Below, piece by piece: positions 10,705-22,439 of a DNA stretch of 64,000 nucleotides. The position numbers and the translations under genes are program-made. The notes beneath the pieces are model-generated. The model searched no databases, was not told where the DNA came from, and worked only from the letters and a program-made list of their open reading frames with translations. Origin of the DNA: Edolisoma coerulescens (lineage: Eukaryota; Chordata; Aves; Passeriformes; Campephagidae). The stretch lies in contig VWZW01007182.1 in assembly GCA_013397115.1 (NCBI GenBank), positions 443,602 to 507,601 on the forward strand. Reading direction: 5' to 3'. Each line of letters opens with the position of its first letter. The stretch's first letter is position 1.

Positions 10705-13700
10705 TATCACTTTATTATAGCACAAAACTCTCACTAAGATGAAATCCATAGCCTAAAACTGGAGCGCAGCAGATCCCGTCCCTGTTGGTAATACATATTT
10801 CCAGTACATTGTTTAATCAGAATAACATAGAACTACTGACACTGAGGGATATTAGTCTTGCACATACTCCTAGATGCTGAACGAGTTGTTCAATATTAAG
10901 GTTCCTGGATCAGAACAAGTGTTTACACGTAGGCATGGCCACAGATCTCCTTAGAGCCTCACCTACTGTTGCTCTCCAAGTGTTATCCCATGAGCAAATA
11001 GAAGGCTTTGTTTTACAGAACACTGACCTATGGACTCTTTAGTCCTTTAAATTCAATTGCTTTTCAATATTAAAGACCCAGAAATTACCGAAGGTGAGCT
11101 GAAAACTACCATAACTAAACCTAACACAGTTTGAGGATGACAAGCTAAAGGTGACAAGCCTGCAGAGCCAGGCTGAGTGTCACACACATCCTTAGAGCCA
11201 CCGGTCGATCGATACCTAAGGGTCTTGCTGGAATTGTTGAAGCCCATCATGCTTCCCATGCCAAGGACAGCTGCACTTGCCAAGGAGGTTACCAATTCCA
11301 TCTGCACACTGCCCCCCGTGCCAAACGTTATCACACACAGACCTGTCAGCAGGGCTGCAGCTGTGACATCTCATTAATCCTCTTCCGTCAAAATAAACTG
11401 CACTAGCAGAACTCTGTTAATTAAACTCATTCACCTTCCTGCCTTGGCTGCTGCAGACATGTCCTAACTACCTCGTTTAGGAGCATCTCTAGTCCCGACA
11501 TCCCTCTCCTGTTCTGAGCTGCTCCAAGAAGGCTGGAGATGACTAAATCTGTAGGAGGGGTAATAAAACTCCCCAAGCAAAGCACAGTTCCTATGCTTGA
11601 GCGTGATATGATCAGAAATGCTGAAACCCAGCAGTGCCCACAAGCAGGCCCCGTTTGGACACATGCCAGGTGTGATCAAAGGCTGCCAGCACAGCACAGC
11701 CCCCCGCCCTGCTCCCACCCATTGTTCTCCAAGACAGCAATTCCTAACAGGAGAGGTGCTCTGCAGAGGGGGTTGACAGGTTTCAAAGCAGGTCTGTCAT
11801 CCAGGCAATCTTCAGAACAGCCTGAGAGGAGGGCAGGAAATTGTGTCAGAACAAGGAAATGATAAGAATAACTGCCTATTTTTGTAACTATGGATTTGTT
11901 GGTACTGGATCATTTCACTGATCCATCAATGTCCCTGCCCTGCCTCTGTTGGGGACCAGTATTTGTCAGAGCTGAGGGAAGTGGAAACTCCACAGAAGGC
12001 ATAGGGGCAATTGCACAATGCTGGAAGTTCAGGGAAATTGTCCTCAGCAGCTTCAGGAGTGGTTATGTTTGTAAATGAAAGCACAATACCCAGGAGCAAT
12101 TATTCTAGCTGTGTTTTTCCTACTTCGTCAGTCTGCGTGCTCCAGAATATAAACAGGAATACTGAGTTACAGTAACTGGTGACTGTCTGTTTCCCAGCAA
12201 GGCCCATGGGCTCTGCTTCTCATTCTCTTTGCTTGTTGTGAACCAGATCTGATGGTTTCCCAGCCTACCTAGGAAAACCTATCAGTGATGCAAAGCAAAG
12301 AGTTCTCTCTGCGAAAAGGTGAAGATCTGAGGTTATTATAGAGAGTGTTGGTGGAAGAGACACAGGGTGGAGCGTGAAGTGCTGGGGTAAGGCCTCAGCT
12401 GCTATGATTTAAAACAGCCCCTGAGGCTGCTCTAATTTTCTTTGGAGCCTTTCCTAGAACAAGGTTGAACATTTTACAGAGAGGACATGAAACACAAAAG
12501 CCTTTTGCACAGGCAAAACCAAATGAAGCAATCCCTAGGCACAAGTTTCTAATCCCTCCTCTTTAAAAGCCCAGGTGTTTTGACTGGGAGTTTAAACCCT
12601 TGCATAAGTCAGGCCAGGTGGAAATCCCACCTCTGTGTACACAGCTATGTTCCCTTTCCTCTGGGTTTGACAGAATCCAGCTTGAGTGTAGATAATTAGG
12701 GGGGAAAAAAAAGCACAGAGCAGCCTCTGATATAACATAAAAATAAAAAATGGGTGAATTTGAGGTGTAGAAGCAAGAGGTAGCACTTAGCTTTGAGAAC
12801 ACTCGTTAAAATTCATCTTCCACATGTCTGAGTTGTTTATGGAAGATCACCACAGCCACTCAGCCCCGATAAACTACTAGAGCCAGTCTGGAGATTTATG
12901 GCACTGCAGCCTGAAAAAAATCCACCTAATTCTTGTCTCAGGAGTTTGGGGCTGATATAAAATAAATATGTATAACAAAAGTATTTTGAGCTTGCTTTTC
13001 CCCCTGCCTCCATGATAAACCCAAGAGGTTACTATTAAGGTTTTAAATATAAACCTAGGGACCAGGTGGGTGAAAGAGCACTAAAAGTTGAGTGATGTTT
13101 CTAGGTAACAGCCAGAGCTGACAGCCAGGTGCTTTATACATCCAGCTTCAGCACAGCTGATAAGAGATAGGCAGGCATCAATAAGTTGGGAATAAAGAAT
13201 ATTCTGCTTTGCATAGGGATATGAATAAAGGTTTTAGTACAGAATGACCAAACCCAATTATGTCTGTACATTTACCATCCTCAATACCTAGAACTAAGAT
13301 ACAGCAAAAGAAAACAGAAGAGAAAAACAACCTGTTGAGTGTGGGTGTTTTAAAGGGTTTTGTAATGCATAGCATAATGTATGCATTTTTATGGCATTTC
13401 TATAGATCACATGGCAAGATGATTCAAAATTATGTATCCTTTAAGCATCTTGTTGTTCATTTTCTTTATGAGTCAATGCAAATAATTTAGTATGGAGAAA
13501 GACTAAGCACCCATGCTGGGAGACATTTGGTTGTTCAAAAACCAGGATTTTTACCACTGTTGCAGTGCAGCCTTAGCACCAAAATGTCTTATTTTTACTA
13601 AATCCTGGAGACAACTGATGCAATTCCATTGTTTGTCTAGTTCAGTAGAAACCAGGGCTCCAAATCACCCAAGGTTCTGGGGAAAGTATTCCCTCATGTT

Positions 13701-15175
13701 AACTTTAAAACTTTCTTTCACCACAGGCAGCATTCCCATGTTGCAAGCTGTGATCTAGCAGCCAGTGAAGGAAGTTGTGACATGACTCCTCTTACACCAG
13801 GGGGGAAAACAGCAGAGCATTTTGCTTTCCTTTTAACCCTCCTGTGCAGTTTTTCAAGCCACTTTCTGGGTGATGGGAGAGGAGGAGGAGGAGGAAAGGG
13901 GGAGAACTGTGCAGCTGTAACACAATAGGTTGAGGGCTGACAGCAGACAAGCAAATCCCACCACATCTCCTCCTTGCTGGAATCACACTGCAGTCAAGGC
14001 ATTCCTGGCAGCCAGCTGCTGCTACAGCCTGCCTCCACCTATGTTTTATAAAGGACTAAAGAGAGCAATTCTGTGGGATCAAGGAAGAGGGGAACCAGCC
14101 TAGACCATTTGCAAATCAAGTCTCTACAGGGAACAAATTCATGAGAGCTTAAACATCTTGTTCACACAGCAAGACAAAAACTACACTGGTGTATATCTGC
14201 CTGAATTTAGTGCTAGAAAGAGTTAAATGATGCCAGTCAAACAACCACATAAATGCCAATCAGCACATACTACACTCAATATCCTTGAACTTCGAGCAGT
14301 ATAATTCACCAGGCACCAGCTGGTGAGTGCTTTTATTTGTTTTCCTATGAATATTCCTTTCTAAGAGATGAGACACTCTGTTCTGCTGAAGGCCAAATGT
14401 GAAATTATAATTGCAGTGATGCCTAAGTGGAGCAAACTGGGAATCCTTCCAGACTCTTATTTTGAAAACATGTAAGTAAATTGGAGAGTTAGAGAGGCAG
14501 CCATGGGGAGAAAGGGGGAATGTACTGGGTAAAGGAAACAGATACTTGTTTGCTTGTAAAGTACGTGTTCTTCTCCCCACCACCAGTCAACGCCTTAAAA
14601 CTTAGCATAGGAAAGAAGGTTTGCAGTCAAAAGCAACCCTAAAACAGCTGATCAATCTAGGGGGATGTCCACAACTTTTATTTGCTATCCCAGATGCCAC
14701 AGAACGCCCTTGGTACCTTAGAACCAATCTACATCTATTTCATAGGAGATCACAAGGTATAAAAAACAGAGTTCTGCAGAAAAACATCAGATAAAAGCAT
14801 CAAGAATATTTTGTCTTCTTCTAGATTCCTTTAACATGAAGATATTTTAAACATGAAGATAGTAATTGTGTAAAAATAGTAGTTAGTCCCTGAAAGCAGA
14901 CCCTTGTGCCACATTAGAATAGAGACTCTAAAGGTCCATACCAATAATGGTACCAAACCCTCCAAAACTGAGCAATATTCTCTGGTCAGTACTTGAATTA
15001 TTTTCCGTGCCCAGCCTGGCTCCCCTTACACCATTTCTCTGCCTGTGGCCAATACTCCAGAATGTTCCATAACTAGATGGGGAAGACACATTCCAAGACT
15101 GATGTAATCCTGATGGAAAAGCAAAGGTACTCTGAGCAAAAAAACCTGAAATGAGCACGGATTCAGCATCCAAAC
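10705..15175. other. Probable intron of the minus-strand gene
   Basis: This lies between the exons at 10470 and 15182. It holds unplaced exon-like stretches (11216-11342 and 11472-11548, minus strand) but no repeat I recognise. The rest is unique AT-leaning sequence with small purine tracts, such as the gga-rich stretch at 13877-13905. Confidence 0.35.
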
Positions 15176-15181
15176 ACTTAC

Positions 15182-15190
15182 CTGTTCCAC
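15182..15190 (-). CDS. Candidate 9-nt microexon (codes Val-Glu-Gln)
   Basis: On the minus strand a very strong pyrimidine tract (complement of 15191-15213, ending ctctcccag) leads directly to GTGGAACAG and then the ideal donor gtaagtgtttgg. Both signals match consensus better than almost anything else in the window. Nine nucleotides in phase 0 add V-E-Q between the exons at 18288 and 10470 without changing frame. The same donor could end a longer exon, 15182-15272, with acceptor ctcctgtcccag. That 91-nt version is open in two frames, but neither phase fits the exon at 18288. Microexons of 3-27 nt are known in vertebrate neuronal genes; whether this one is neuronal cannot be seen. Confidence 0.35.
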
Positions 15191-18100
15191 CTGGGAGAGG
15201 GGAGAGGACACAGCTCCAAGCATCCAGGGCATGGGGTCACAGGGACACTCAGGAACAGAGAGCTCCAGTACTCTGGGACAGGAGAGTTACTGGAAAACAT
15301 TACAGTGCCTTTTCATACTGGTGGAGCTGAACTTCATTAATTAGGAGATACCTTTCAAGGTTACCCTCCCACTCCCTCTCATCCTGTACTCAAGCACCCA
15401 GCACAGATCTTCCTGCCTCCTTCACTGCCTTTTGCTAAACAATTACATTCTCAGGACTCAAAAAACTGTCCTAGAGCCTTTTCTTCTCCCAGAGTTCTCA
15501 CAAAGTTCTTCCCAAAGAGCCTGGCCTGTGACTTCTGCTTTTCATTCAGCTCCGGAAGCCCTGGGTTTCAGTGGGACTCTCCCACTTTGCCTGGTTTTAT
15601 GTCACTTGGAAAAACCTGAACTGGTTGCATAAATTTGAGTGGCTATTTTGGCTGACACAAGCTGACAATCAGGTTTGCCTGAACCGTTCTCCTCTGTAGC
15701 TGTGAAAGAGAAGTTGAGCTTCAACAGCCTTTTAAACACTCATTTAATAGGTCTGGTCAGCAGAAGGGGACTCTGCCTCTCCCCCCATCTCCCTTCAGAT
15801 GTTCCTGCACCTTGCTGCTCACTCAACTCAGCCCATCTGGGATCAGCTCCCTCTGCCAGAACTTCCAACGGGGTAACCACTTCCAGCACTGAGATGTGAC
15901 GTGGATCACCTGGGGACAGAAATATTTTCCAGTGTCTCAGCTCTGTGGAGAGGACCTCACTGGTCATGTCATAGGGTTCATTATGGTTTCTTCAGCTCAC
16001 ACCTTCTCAATAGAATTATTGGTCTTGCCCTGGTTCCCGAAGACAGAGCAGATTAACTAGGTCAGATGTGGATTCTTACAAAGCAAATCACTTCCCACCT
16101 GAGGAGAATTTCCTTTCTAAAAATTGTTTATTAATATTTGGGTTGAATTTGTCTGCCTAAAAATGGTACAAGATGAAAACGTTTCCCCTTTTTGGTTCTA
16201 AATGCATGGGAAACAAACCCACATGAGTTCATTTGCCTTTATGAATATTTCACATGGCTGTATTTTACATACCTTTAAACCTTTGTGAGAAGGAGTGGGA
16301 ATGCTGAGAAAGTCTGATACAGCATAAACCTTCATAAATCTTACAGACTGGCTCTAATTTGTGGCCTATCCAAAGAGCAACTCTTGCACCACCACCACCA
16401 CCTTTTGTGCTTTTAGAGGAAATAGTGAAAATTTGCATGGGTATAACATTTGTCCCACAATTTTTACAGAGAAATTAAATCTAGGGCTATTTTATTTAAA
16501 GGATCAAAATGTCATATTACCAGAAGGAAATAAAGTTCCTTTAAGAGTCTGAACCTCAAAAACAAAATAGGAAAATCCAGAACAAAGAATGAAGTGTAAT
16601 CTAAAAGTGAAGATTACTACACTGATTTTCAAAATTACAACATTAAGAATGAAGGAAAATGCTGCTTCTTTACAAGTCTATCACTCCTAACAGCTGATGT
16701 ATCAGTGATGTATACTGACAATCTTGTTTCTAAGACTGGTAGTTAAATAGAAAATATCTTTAGGAATTTGCCAAATTTCATTACATAAACCCAAAATAAT
16801 CTTTGTTGAGGACTCAACTTAATCAAAACTGGAAAAGTTATTTTTATACCACTAGAAGAATTACAAACATCCTGTAAGACTCCAACGCTCATTTCCTCCA
16901 ATAGCTGTGGCAAGTCAGAGACTTCAAGGATAAACCTTAAGAGCAGGGAAAATAGTTTCAGGAATAGTGCGTGCCCAGAGTTTAGCTGTGCTTTCAGTAA
17001 GACAGATCGACTCTTGAGTCATTCTTTTCCTCCATGCTATTCTTTATTCAGAGCCTGATGTTCCCATATGATTTAGTAAAGTTATAAAAAAAGCATGAAA
17101 TATTTCTCTCCAGTGTTGACAACACAAGACAGACTTGATGGAAGTCTCTCCTTCTCCTCCCCCTGAAACGAATATTTCCCCTCTCTTCCTTTGCTTCTCT
17201 CTGACAGGGAGAAACCACATCATAGCCCTGTTATAAAATATTATTTCCTTCTGGTTATAGAAGGCCATGGGTTCTGTTGCATGTATAAGTGGATGTGTCA
17301 AATACATGTTTTCACTATTAACTGTATTTCCATTTTGAAATGGTCAGAGCATCTGAACTCTACAGAAAAGAAATAGCTGCTATTATGGGAAAGGAAGCTC
17401 AGATTCTCCATTTATTTGTCTTGCATAGGAATTGCTTTATACCCAAATTAAGTAAGGTTTTAAAAAGATTTGTTAGCCTATACTAATTAGCATCACCACA
17501 TTTCTTCCACTTTCTTTACCACTAAACTTCATGCCATAGTACTCAGAACAGCACCATTCTTGAGGGAGCTAAATAGAAACACACCTGGAGCATCTTCCAG
17601 CATGAGGTTCCAAAGCCATTGGCAAAGCTGGTTTCCGGCTACCTCTACTTTTTTTGGCAAGAAGGCCACTTCTGCAGTGTGCAGACAACAAACGGGCTTT
17701 GTCTGTCCTTGTCTCAGCAGCACAGAAATCCTCCTCCCTTGTGGCTGAACCTTGCAGGTTTTACCCTCAGATGAGCTGGAAGGCCCAAACACCAGAGAGA
17801 GCAGATCTGATGACAGAAGAGACAAAAGGTACAGTGGATGAGGAAAGTGCAGTTATGCAGCTCTGGTACCAAATGGCCGTCAAGTGTCAACAATAGAAAT
17901 GGCAAAGAGAGGAGGAAAAGCAAAGAAATAATCTTCTGGCTTGCTTGAGACACTAAAGATGATCAGTTGACACTCAAGAGATAGATGGCTTGGAGGGTTG
18001 TATTCTGCAAGAAGTCAACACTGAATCTGAAAATCAGATGGATAACAAATGGATGTACAGAAATATCAAAAGCTTGAACTCAAAGTGCATTTGAGGCATT

Positions 18101-18287
18101 ATTACTGTTCAGACTCCATAAATTATTCCATATCCTGAAAATATGGCTTTCAAGACAGTCTCAGATTACAGTTGCCTGGTGAGAAGGTGGATAATGTTTA
18201 GAAACTTTTGAGAGGAACTGAACTAGGCCATGTGGTACCAGGCACTTTCCCTCAGATCAACATCAGGATCACATCTGGGAATCTTAC

Positions 18288-18356
18288 CTTTGCATAAGCT
18301 CCGAGTACAGTGATATTTGGGATGGGGGAGAGGCCAGGAATTAAACCACAAGGTGA
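18288..18356 (-). CDS. Candidate coding exon (69 nt, phase 0-0) of an unrecognised minus-strand gene
   Basis: Read on the minus strand, the stretch is preceded by a near-ideal acceptor (pyrimidine-rich tract ending cttatttag, complement of 18357-18378) and followed by the donor AAAG|gtaagattcc (GT at 18286-18287). The frame is open through all 23 codons, beginning SPCGLIPGLSPIPNITVL and ending GAYAK. It starts and ends between codons, so it joins without a shift to the 9-nt exon at 15182-15190. A second frame is also open across it, so the reading depends on the neighbouring phases. I see no domain motif; the peptide is rich in Pro, Ile and Leu and would be a linker or loop. It could be a decoy, since good splice pairs with short open frames are common in vertebrate introns. 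Confidence 0.35.
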
Positions 18357-19158
18357 CTAAATAAGACAAGGAGTTAAGCCCCTGGGAGACCCCGCAGAGC
18401 ATGTGAAGCACAAGCCCACAGCTCTGAACACCAACTCGCCCCCATCCAGGATGACTGCTCATAAACAGATCCCAGGGCCACACGCCAGCCAGGAAATACG
18501 CTCCTGGTTATGCAAACAGCCAGCAAAAGTTCAGAGAACGTGTGCTAGCAGGAATGTCACCAAAGAACAGGATCCGGGCACATTCAGGGGAAAAGCCCAA
18601 CCGCAGACTGAGCTGATGGAGCCGGGCCCTGGAGAAAGGGAGGTGCATGGACAGCTCACCCAAGCCTTCTCTGCTCCAAAGCTGGCACTGCACCGAGGGG
18701 GCTGAAAGCCTGACCACCACTTGACAGAGGGAAATAAAAGATTTATCATGGAGGTTAAGAGTATACGTAAAAGAGGAAGAAAAACAGTGAGATACACGAA
18801 AATGTACCAGGTGAGGTCCAGATTATTTGTGCCATCTCCTGTAGAGGTGTTTGTACCTTCCCAAGAACAGCAAGAGGCTGGTCAGGGGTTCATCAGGCTT
18901 GCCTAGGACTGGGGTTGTAAGGGTTGTGTTTAATTCCTTTCTCCAAAAGAATATACCAACCTTCCAGGGTTATCTTCATGGTCAGAGTAGCCCTCCAAAA
19001 GCTATTTGCAGAGAAATGACTACAGATTTCATGCTAGAACATTTCATTTGCAAAGTATAGTGGAAAACCATAAGGAGTCTGCAGAGTCTGTGCCAGTGTT
19101 CCACCCTTGTGTTCAGCCTTGAACACAGCTAAACATTAATTTTGATCAATAGCACCTT

Positions 19159-19260
19159 AAAGAAATTCCTGTTTCTAGACAAGGAGAGAAACCATAGAGA
19201 TTTATGAACCAGAACATAAAGATCCATTTTGGGTTGCACTATTTTTCTTTTATAATAAAT
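19159..19260 (+). repeat. Duplicated ~100-bp element, copy 1
   Basis: A segment beginning aaagaaattcctgt and ending ttgcactatttttcttttat plus aataaat recurs in the same orientation about 1.05 kb downstream (20212-20305). Both end with the identical block actatttttcttttataat, which includes an AATAAA-like signal. I do not know the family. It could be a fragment of an LTR or an old local duplication. Confidence 0.7.
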
Positions 19261-19369
19261 AGTTAGTGAGCAAAAGAAAAGTTTAAAATTCCAATAGGCT
19301 CTTTATTGCATCCAGCTGTTGTAAGCTGCAAGATAATTTATCTACATCTCAGCTGCAGAACTAGGGAAT

Positions 19370-19650
19370 TTTTAAGGGTGAAAAAGACCTCTTAAGATCG
19401 AGTCCAACCATTAACCCACCGTGGTGTTGAAAGCTTTACTGCAGTCTGGGTAGACAGCAAGCCTTTCCCTCATCCACTGAGCAGGTCAGCTGGTCACAGA
19501 AGGAGATCAGGCTGGTCAGGCAGGACCTGCCCTTCACACCCTGTGCTGGCTGGGCCTGATGCCCTGGTTGTCCTGCAATCCCACTGGAGATGATCTCTCC
19601 ATAAAATTCCTTGGCACCCACATCACTCTTGACAGGTCTGTGCCTCATTT
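19370..19650 (-). mobile_element. CR1 LINE 3' fragment, diverged
   Basis: The plus strand shows a degraded CR1 terminus (gaaaaagacctcttaagatcgagtccaaccattaaccc). It is followed by the CR1 3'-region block ending in 'caggcaggacctgccct', 'tgctggctgggcctgatgcc' and 'gagatgatctctccataa'. This matches an internal 3' portion of the CR1 family in antisense, so the element lies on the minus strand. Divergence is greater than in the copies at 46.6 and 51.3 kb, suggesting an older insertion. Confidence 0.8.
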
Positions 19651-20211
19651 CTGGCACACTTGGAAAGACAAGAGAACAAAAGTATTAAACAGGCCCCTGG
19701 TGATTTGCAAGAGGGACAGCCAAAAGTGACAGCCTGTGCTCTGGGGGTACAGCATGTGTGAGTGCACCTTGAGACACTCCTTCCTACAGGCCAGGCATAA
19801 ACCAGACGGCTGAATCAGCCTAACTCTATTTGATGAGTCATTTAAATAAATTGTACTACATTATTTCCTATTTAAACTAGTAAATTACTCCGTCTATAGG
19901 AAATGGTGTTAATTGAGGAAGATATTCAGGTTGTCTCTAACTCATTTATGAGGAAGGCAAAAAAAATTGCTTCAGAGTTCACACACCTTCTGGTGCTTTG
20001 CCCTGCTTTCCTGCATGACCACATTCCTTCGAGCAAGTGCTCTCCCATGCTGCTCCCAGAGCCTCATATCTCACTTGGTGATTGCTTAGCAAAGAGCTTC
20101 TCCTTTAACTAGTGTCCTATACTAATTATGGCTGCAAATAATGAACAAGCATTTCCCTTCTGCTGAGCTGAGCATGCTACAGACACAGTCAACATCTTTT
20201 TTTCTGGTTGC

Positions 20212-20305
20212 AAAGAAATTCCTGTCCTTCTAGACAAGCAGAGAAACGATGTACCAGGAGGCAAAAATCCATTTTGAGCTGCACTATTTTTCTTTTATAA
20301 TAAAT
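20212..20305 (+). repeat. Duplicated ~100-bp element, copy 2
   Basis: This matches copy 1 at 19159 over aaagaaattcctgt, tctagacaag, agagaaac, atccatttt and the full terminal block. Small indels (for example two extra bases after cctgt) separate the copies. The sequence between the copies does not look retroviral, and a diverged CR1 lies between them. Confidence 0.7.
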
Positions 20306-22382
20306 GATTAGTTGCCTTTCAGCCCTGTCCTTGCTTATTAGTTATGGCTCAGGCCACGGGGCAGCAAGTGGGTTTGGAGCCAGGGCTAATACAGTTCTAG
20401 GCACCCGTGATAAAACTTTGCTTTCCAGTTACCTCCCAAGGTGTTTCCAGTGTAGTTTTAGGCAAGAAGCATTCAAACACTTAAAGACTTCATCCCAAGG
20501 GAAGTAGGCTCTTTAGAAATATTAGGTTTCTAAGTTGTACCTGGAGAAATCTTTAGCCACAAAAAGGAAGTTTTCCTTTGCCTCCATGCTTTTGTAACTT
20601 ATCTGGAATGGAAGGGTCCTTTCCTTGTTGCTTTTTATTCAGGCTTCAAGGATTGTTTAGGGAAAGGTTTCATACTGTGTTTGTAGAGCCTAACAGGATC
20701 CTGAAGCTGTAATTACAATATGACAAGACTGAAGTAAAGCACATATGCTCCAAAGCCAGACTGATTTCTGCTGTGCCTTTAATTCATCCTCAGAGAGAGG
20801 CTAAAAAAAAGTTTATTAATTTCCTTGAAAAACCATTCAACTCAACCAAAACTTACTTAGAAGTGTCTAGAAAAGTTTGTGTCACTCCCACCCAGCCCAG
20901 TTCCTCCAGGAGCAAAGCACAAAAGGGATCGAGTACTGCTAGAGGTGAATCCCATCAGACTTTCCCCGCAGCAGGATTCAGCTCAGTCGGGTATTAAACC
21001 CGACAGGGTGGGCTAAAGCCCTCGTGGATTCACTCCTGGCACTGCTCTAGGATGGGGAAACCTGTTTGGATTTTGCTGCCGCGCTGTGGCCATTGGGAGC
21101 AAAGGTCTCAAGGCAGGATGCTGCAGCTCATCCAACTCCACGGCTACAATCGCAGATTCCAGCCCCTCTATTTTCTTACGCAAGTGGCTTATGTCGCTTA
21201 TTTTCAGGCAAAAATAGATTCTTAAAGGAATGTCAGAATATCTGCAATTCTGCATCCAGTAAAAGTCTCTAAACAAGGGCACACCCCCATCCAGTAATGT
21301 GAGGGCAGTATTTTTTGCATCCTGTCATCTCTAAAAAATACGTGCAGTCCATTATAATGTCTATGAACATTTTTTACTGATAAATATTCTATATTAGTTT
21401 GCATCATTTTGATAAACATGACAGTGAACACAAGTACCAATTTCCCCAAGCACAAAATCAGGTGCTGAATCTCAGAAAAGCAGATTTATATATGTGCAAG
21501 ATAGAGAAAACAACCCTCAAATGTAGCCACTTATTGACCAATGAGGGGGAAAAAATCCATTTTCGCTACAGGCTTATGCTTCTGCTTTGGCATTATCTAT
21601 ACTAGTAATGGTCTGAAGATGGAGAATTTCTTTACAATATTTCCCCAATTAAGAGAAAGAAGTCTCTGGGAGCTCTGTCCAGCAGGATCACTGGACTCAT
21701 TTGGTAAAACTAAATTACTTCATTGATCCTCACAGGCATCCTCCTTCCTTTTAAAATCCATGTGAAAGGGAGGCACAAAGGCTGAAAAATTGAAGCCTAG
21801 ATGTAGCTGAAAAACAGACTAGAAAGCTTGATTACATTTTCCATCAAGTTACTCTGGTTTATTGCATTGCAGCCCTGGAGAATTTGATTAGCAATTTCTC
21901 CTCTTCATTCATCCTCATGTCAGCTGGATTTCAAACCTCTGATCCATATCTGCAAACATGCTAACACAGATCCCAGCTCTGTCTTGTCACTACCCACTCC
22001 TGACATGCCAGCATTTAAGTGTCAGAAACTCCACTTTATTTGTGGCTAACTGGTGCGAGTTCCCCGCGGGCAGGAATAAGGGAAGCCCAGGGCAAACCTG
22101 GACTGAAGTCAAAGCAAGGTGCATGAACCAAGTTTATATTTTTTTTAGGTTGTGTTTACACAGAATGATATATTACCTCTCAAAAATGGAAAACTTGAAA
22201 GTGAATTAATGACTTGGCTTTGACACAGGTCCTGTCTTTAGGCTCGTGCAGTGCACATGGGCACCGTCAGGACTCTGACACACACCAAAATGTGCTTCCC
22301 AGCAGCAAGGAAGATAAAGAGATCAGTCCCCTTGCAGCACACACTATCCCAGAGCAGATGCTGTGATGGAGGTAGTGAAAAA

Positions 22383-22439
22383 TGCAAATTTAAAGTGCAA
22401 ATTTAAAGCATAAAAAGTGCAAACTTAAAGCATAAAAAC
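22383..22439 (+). repeat. Short AT-rich tandem repeat with octamer motif
   Basis: Two 22-bp units (22396-22417 and 22418-22439), each tgcaaa[t/c]ttaaagcataa plus aaag/aaac, follow a partial unit tgcaaatttaaag (22383-22395). The first unit with its preceding base gives ATGCAAAT (22382-22389), the POU octamer consensus. Only two differences separate the full units. Confidence 0.85.

Noticed and set aside
17585..17671. Minus-strand exon-like unit (VAFLPKKVEVAGNQLC..., 87 nt) with a good acceptor
   Set aside because: It lies between the 18288 and 15182 exons but its phases fit neither, and its donor (gtgtgt) is weak. It shows that decoy exons with protein-like frames occur here.
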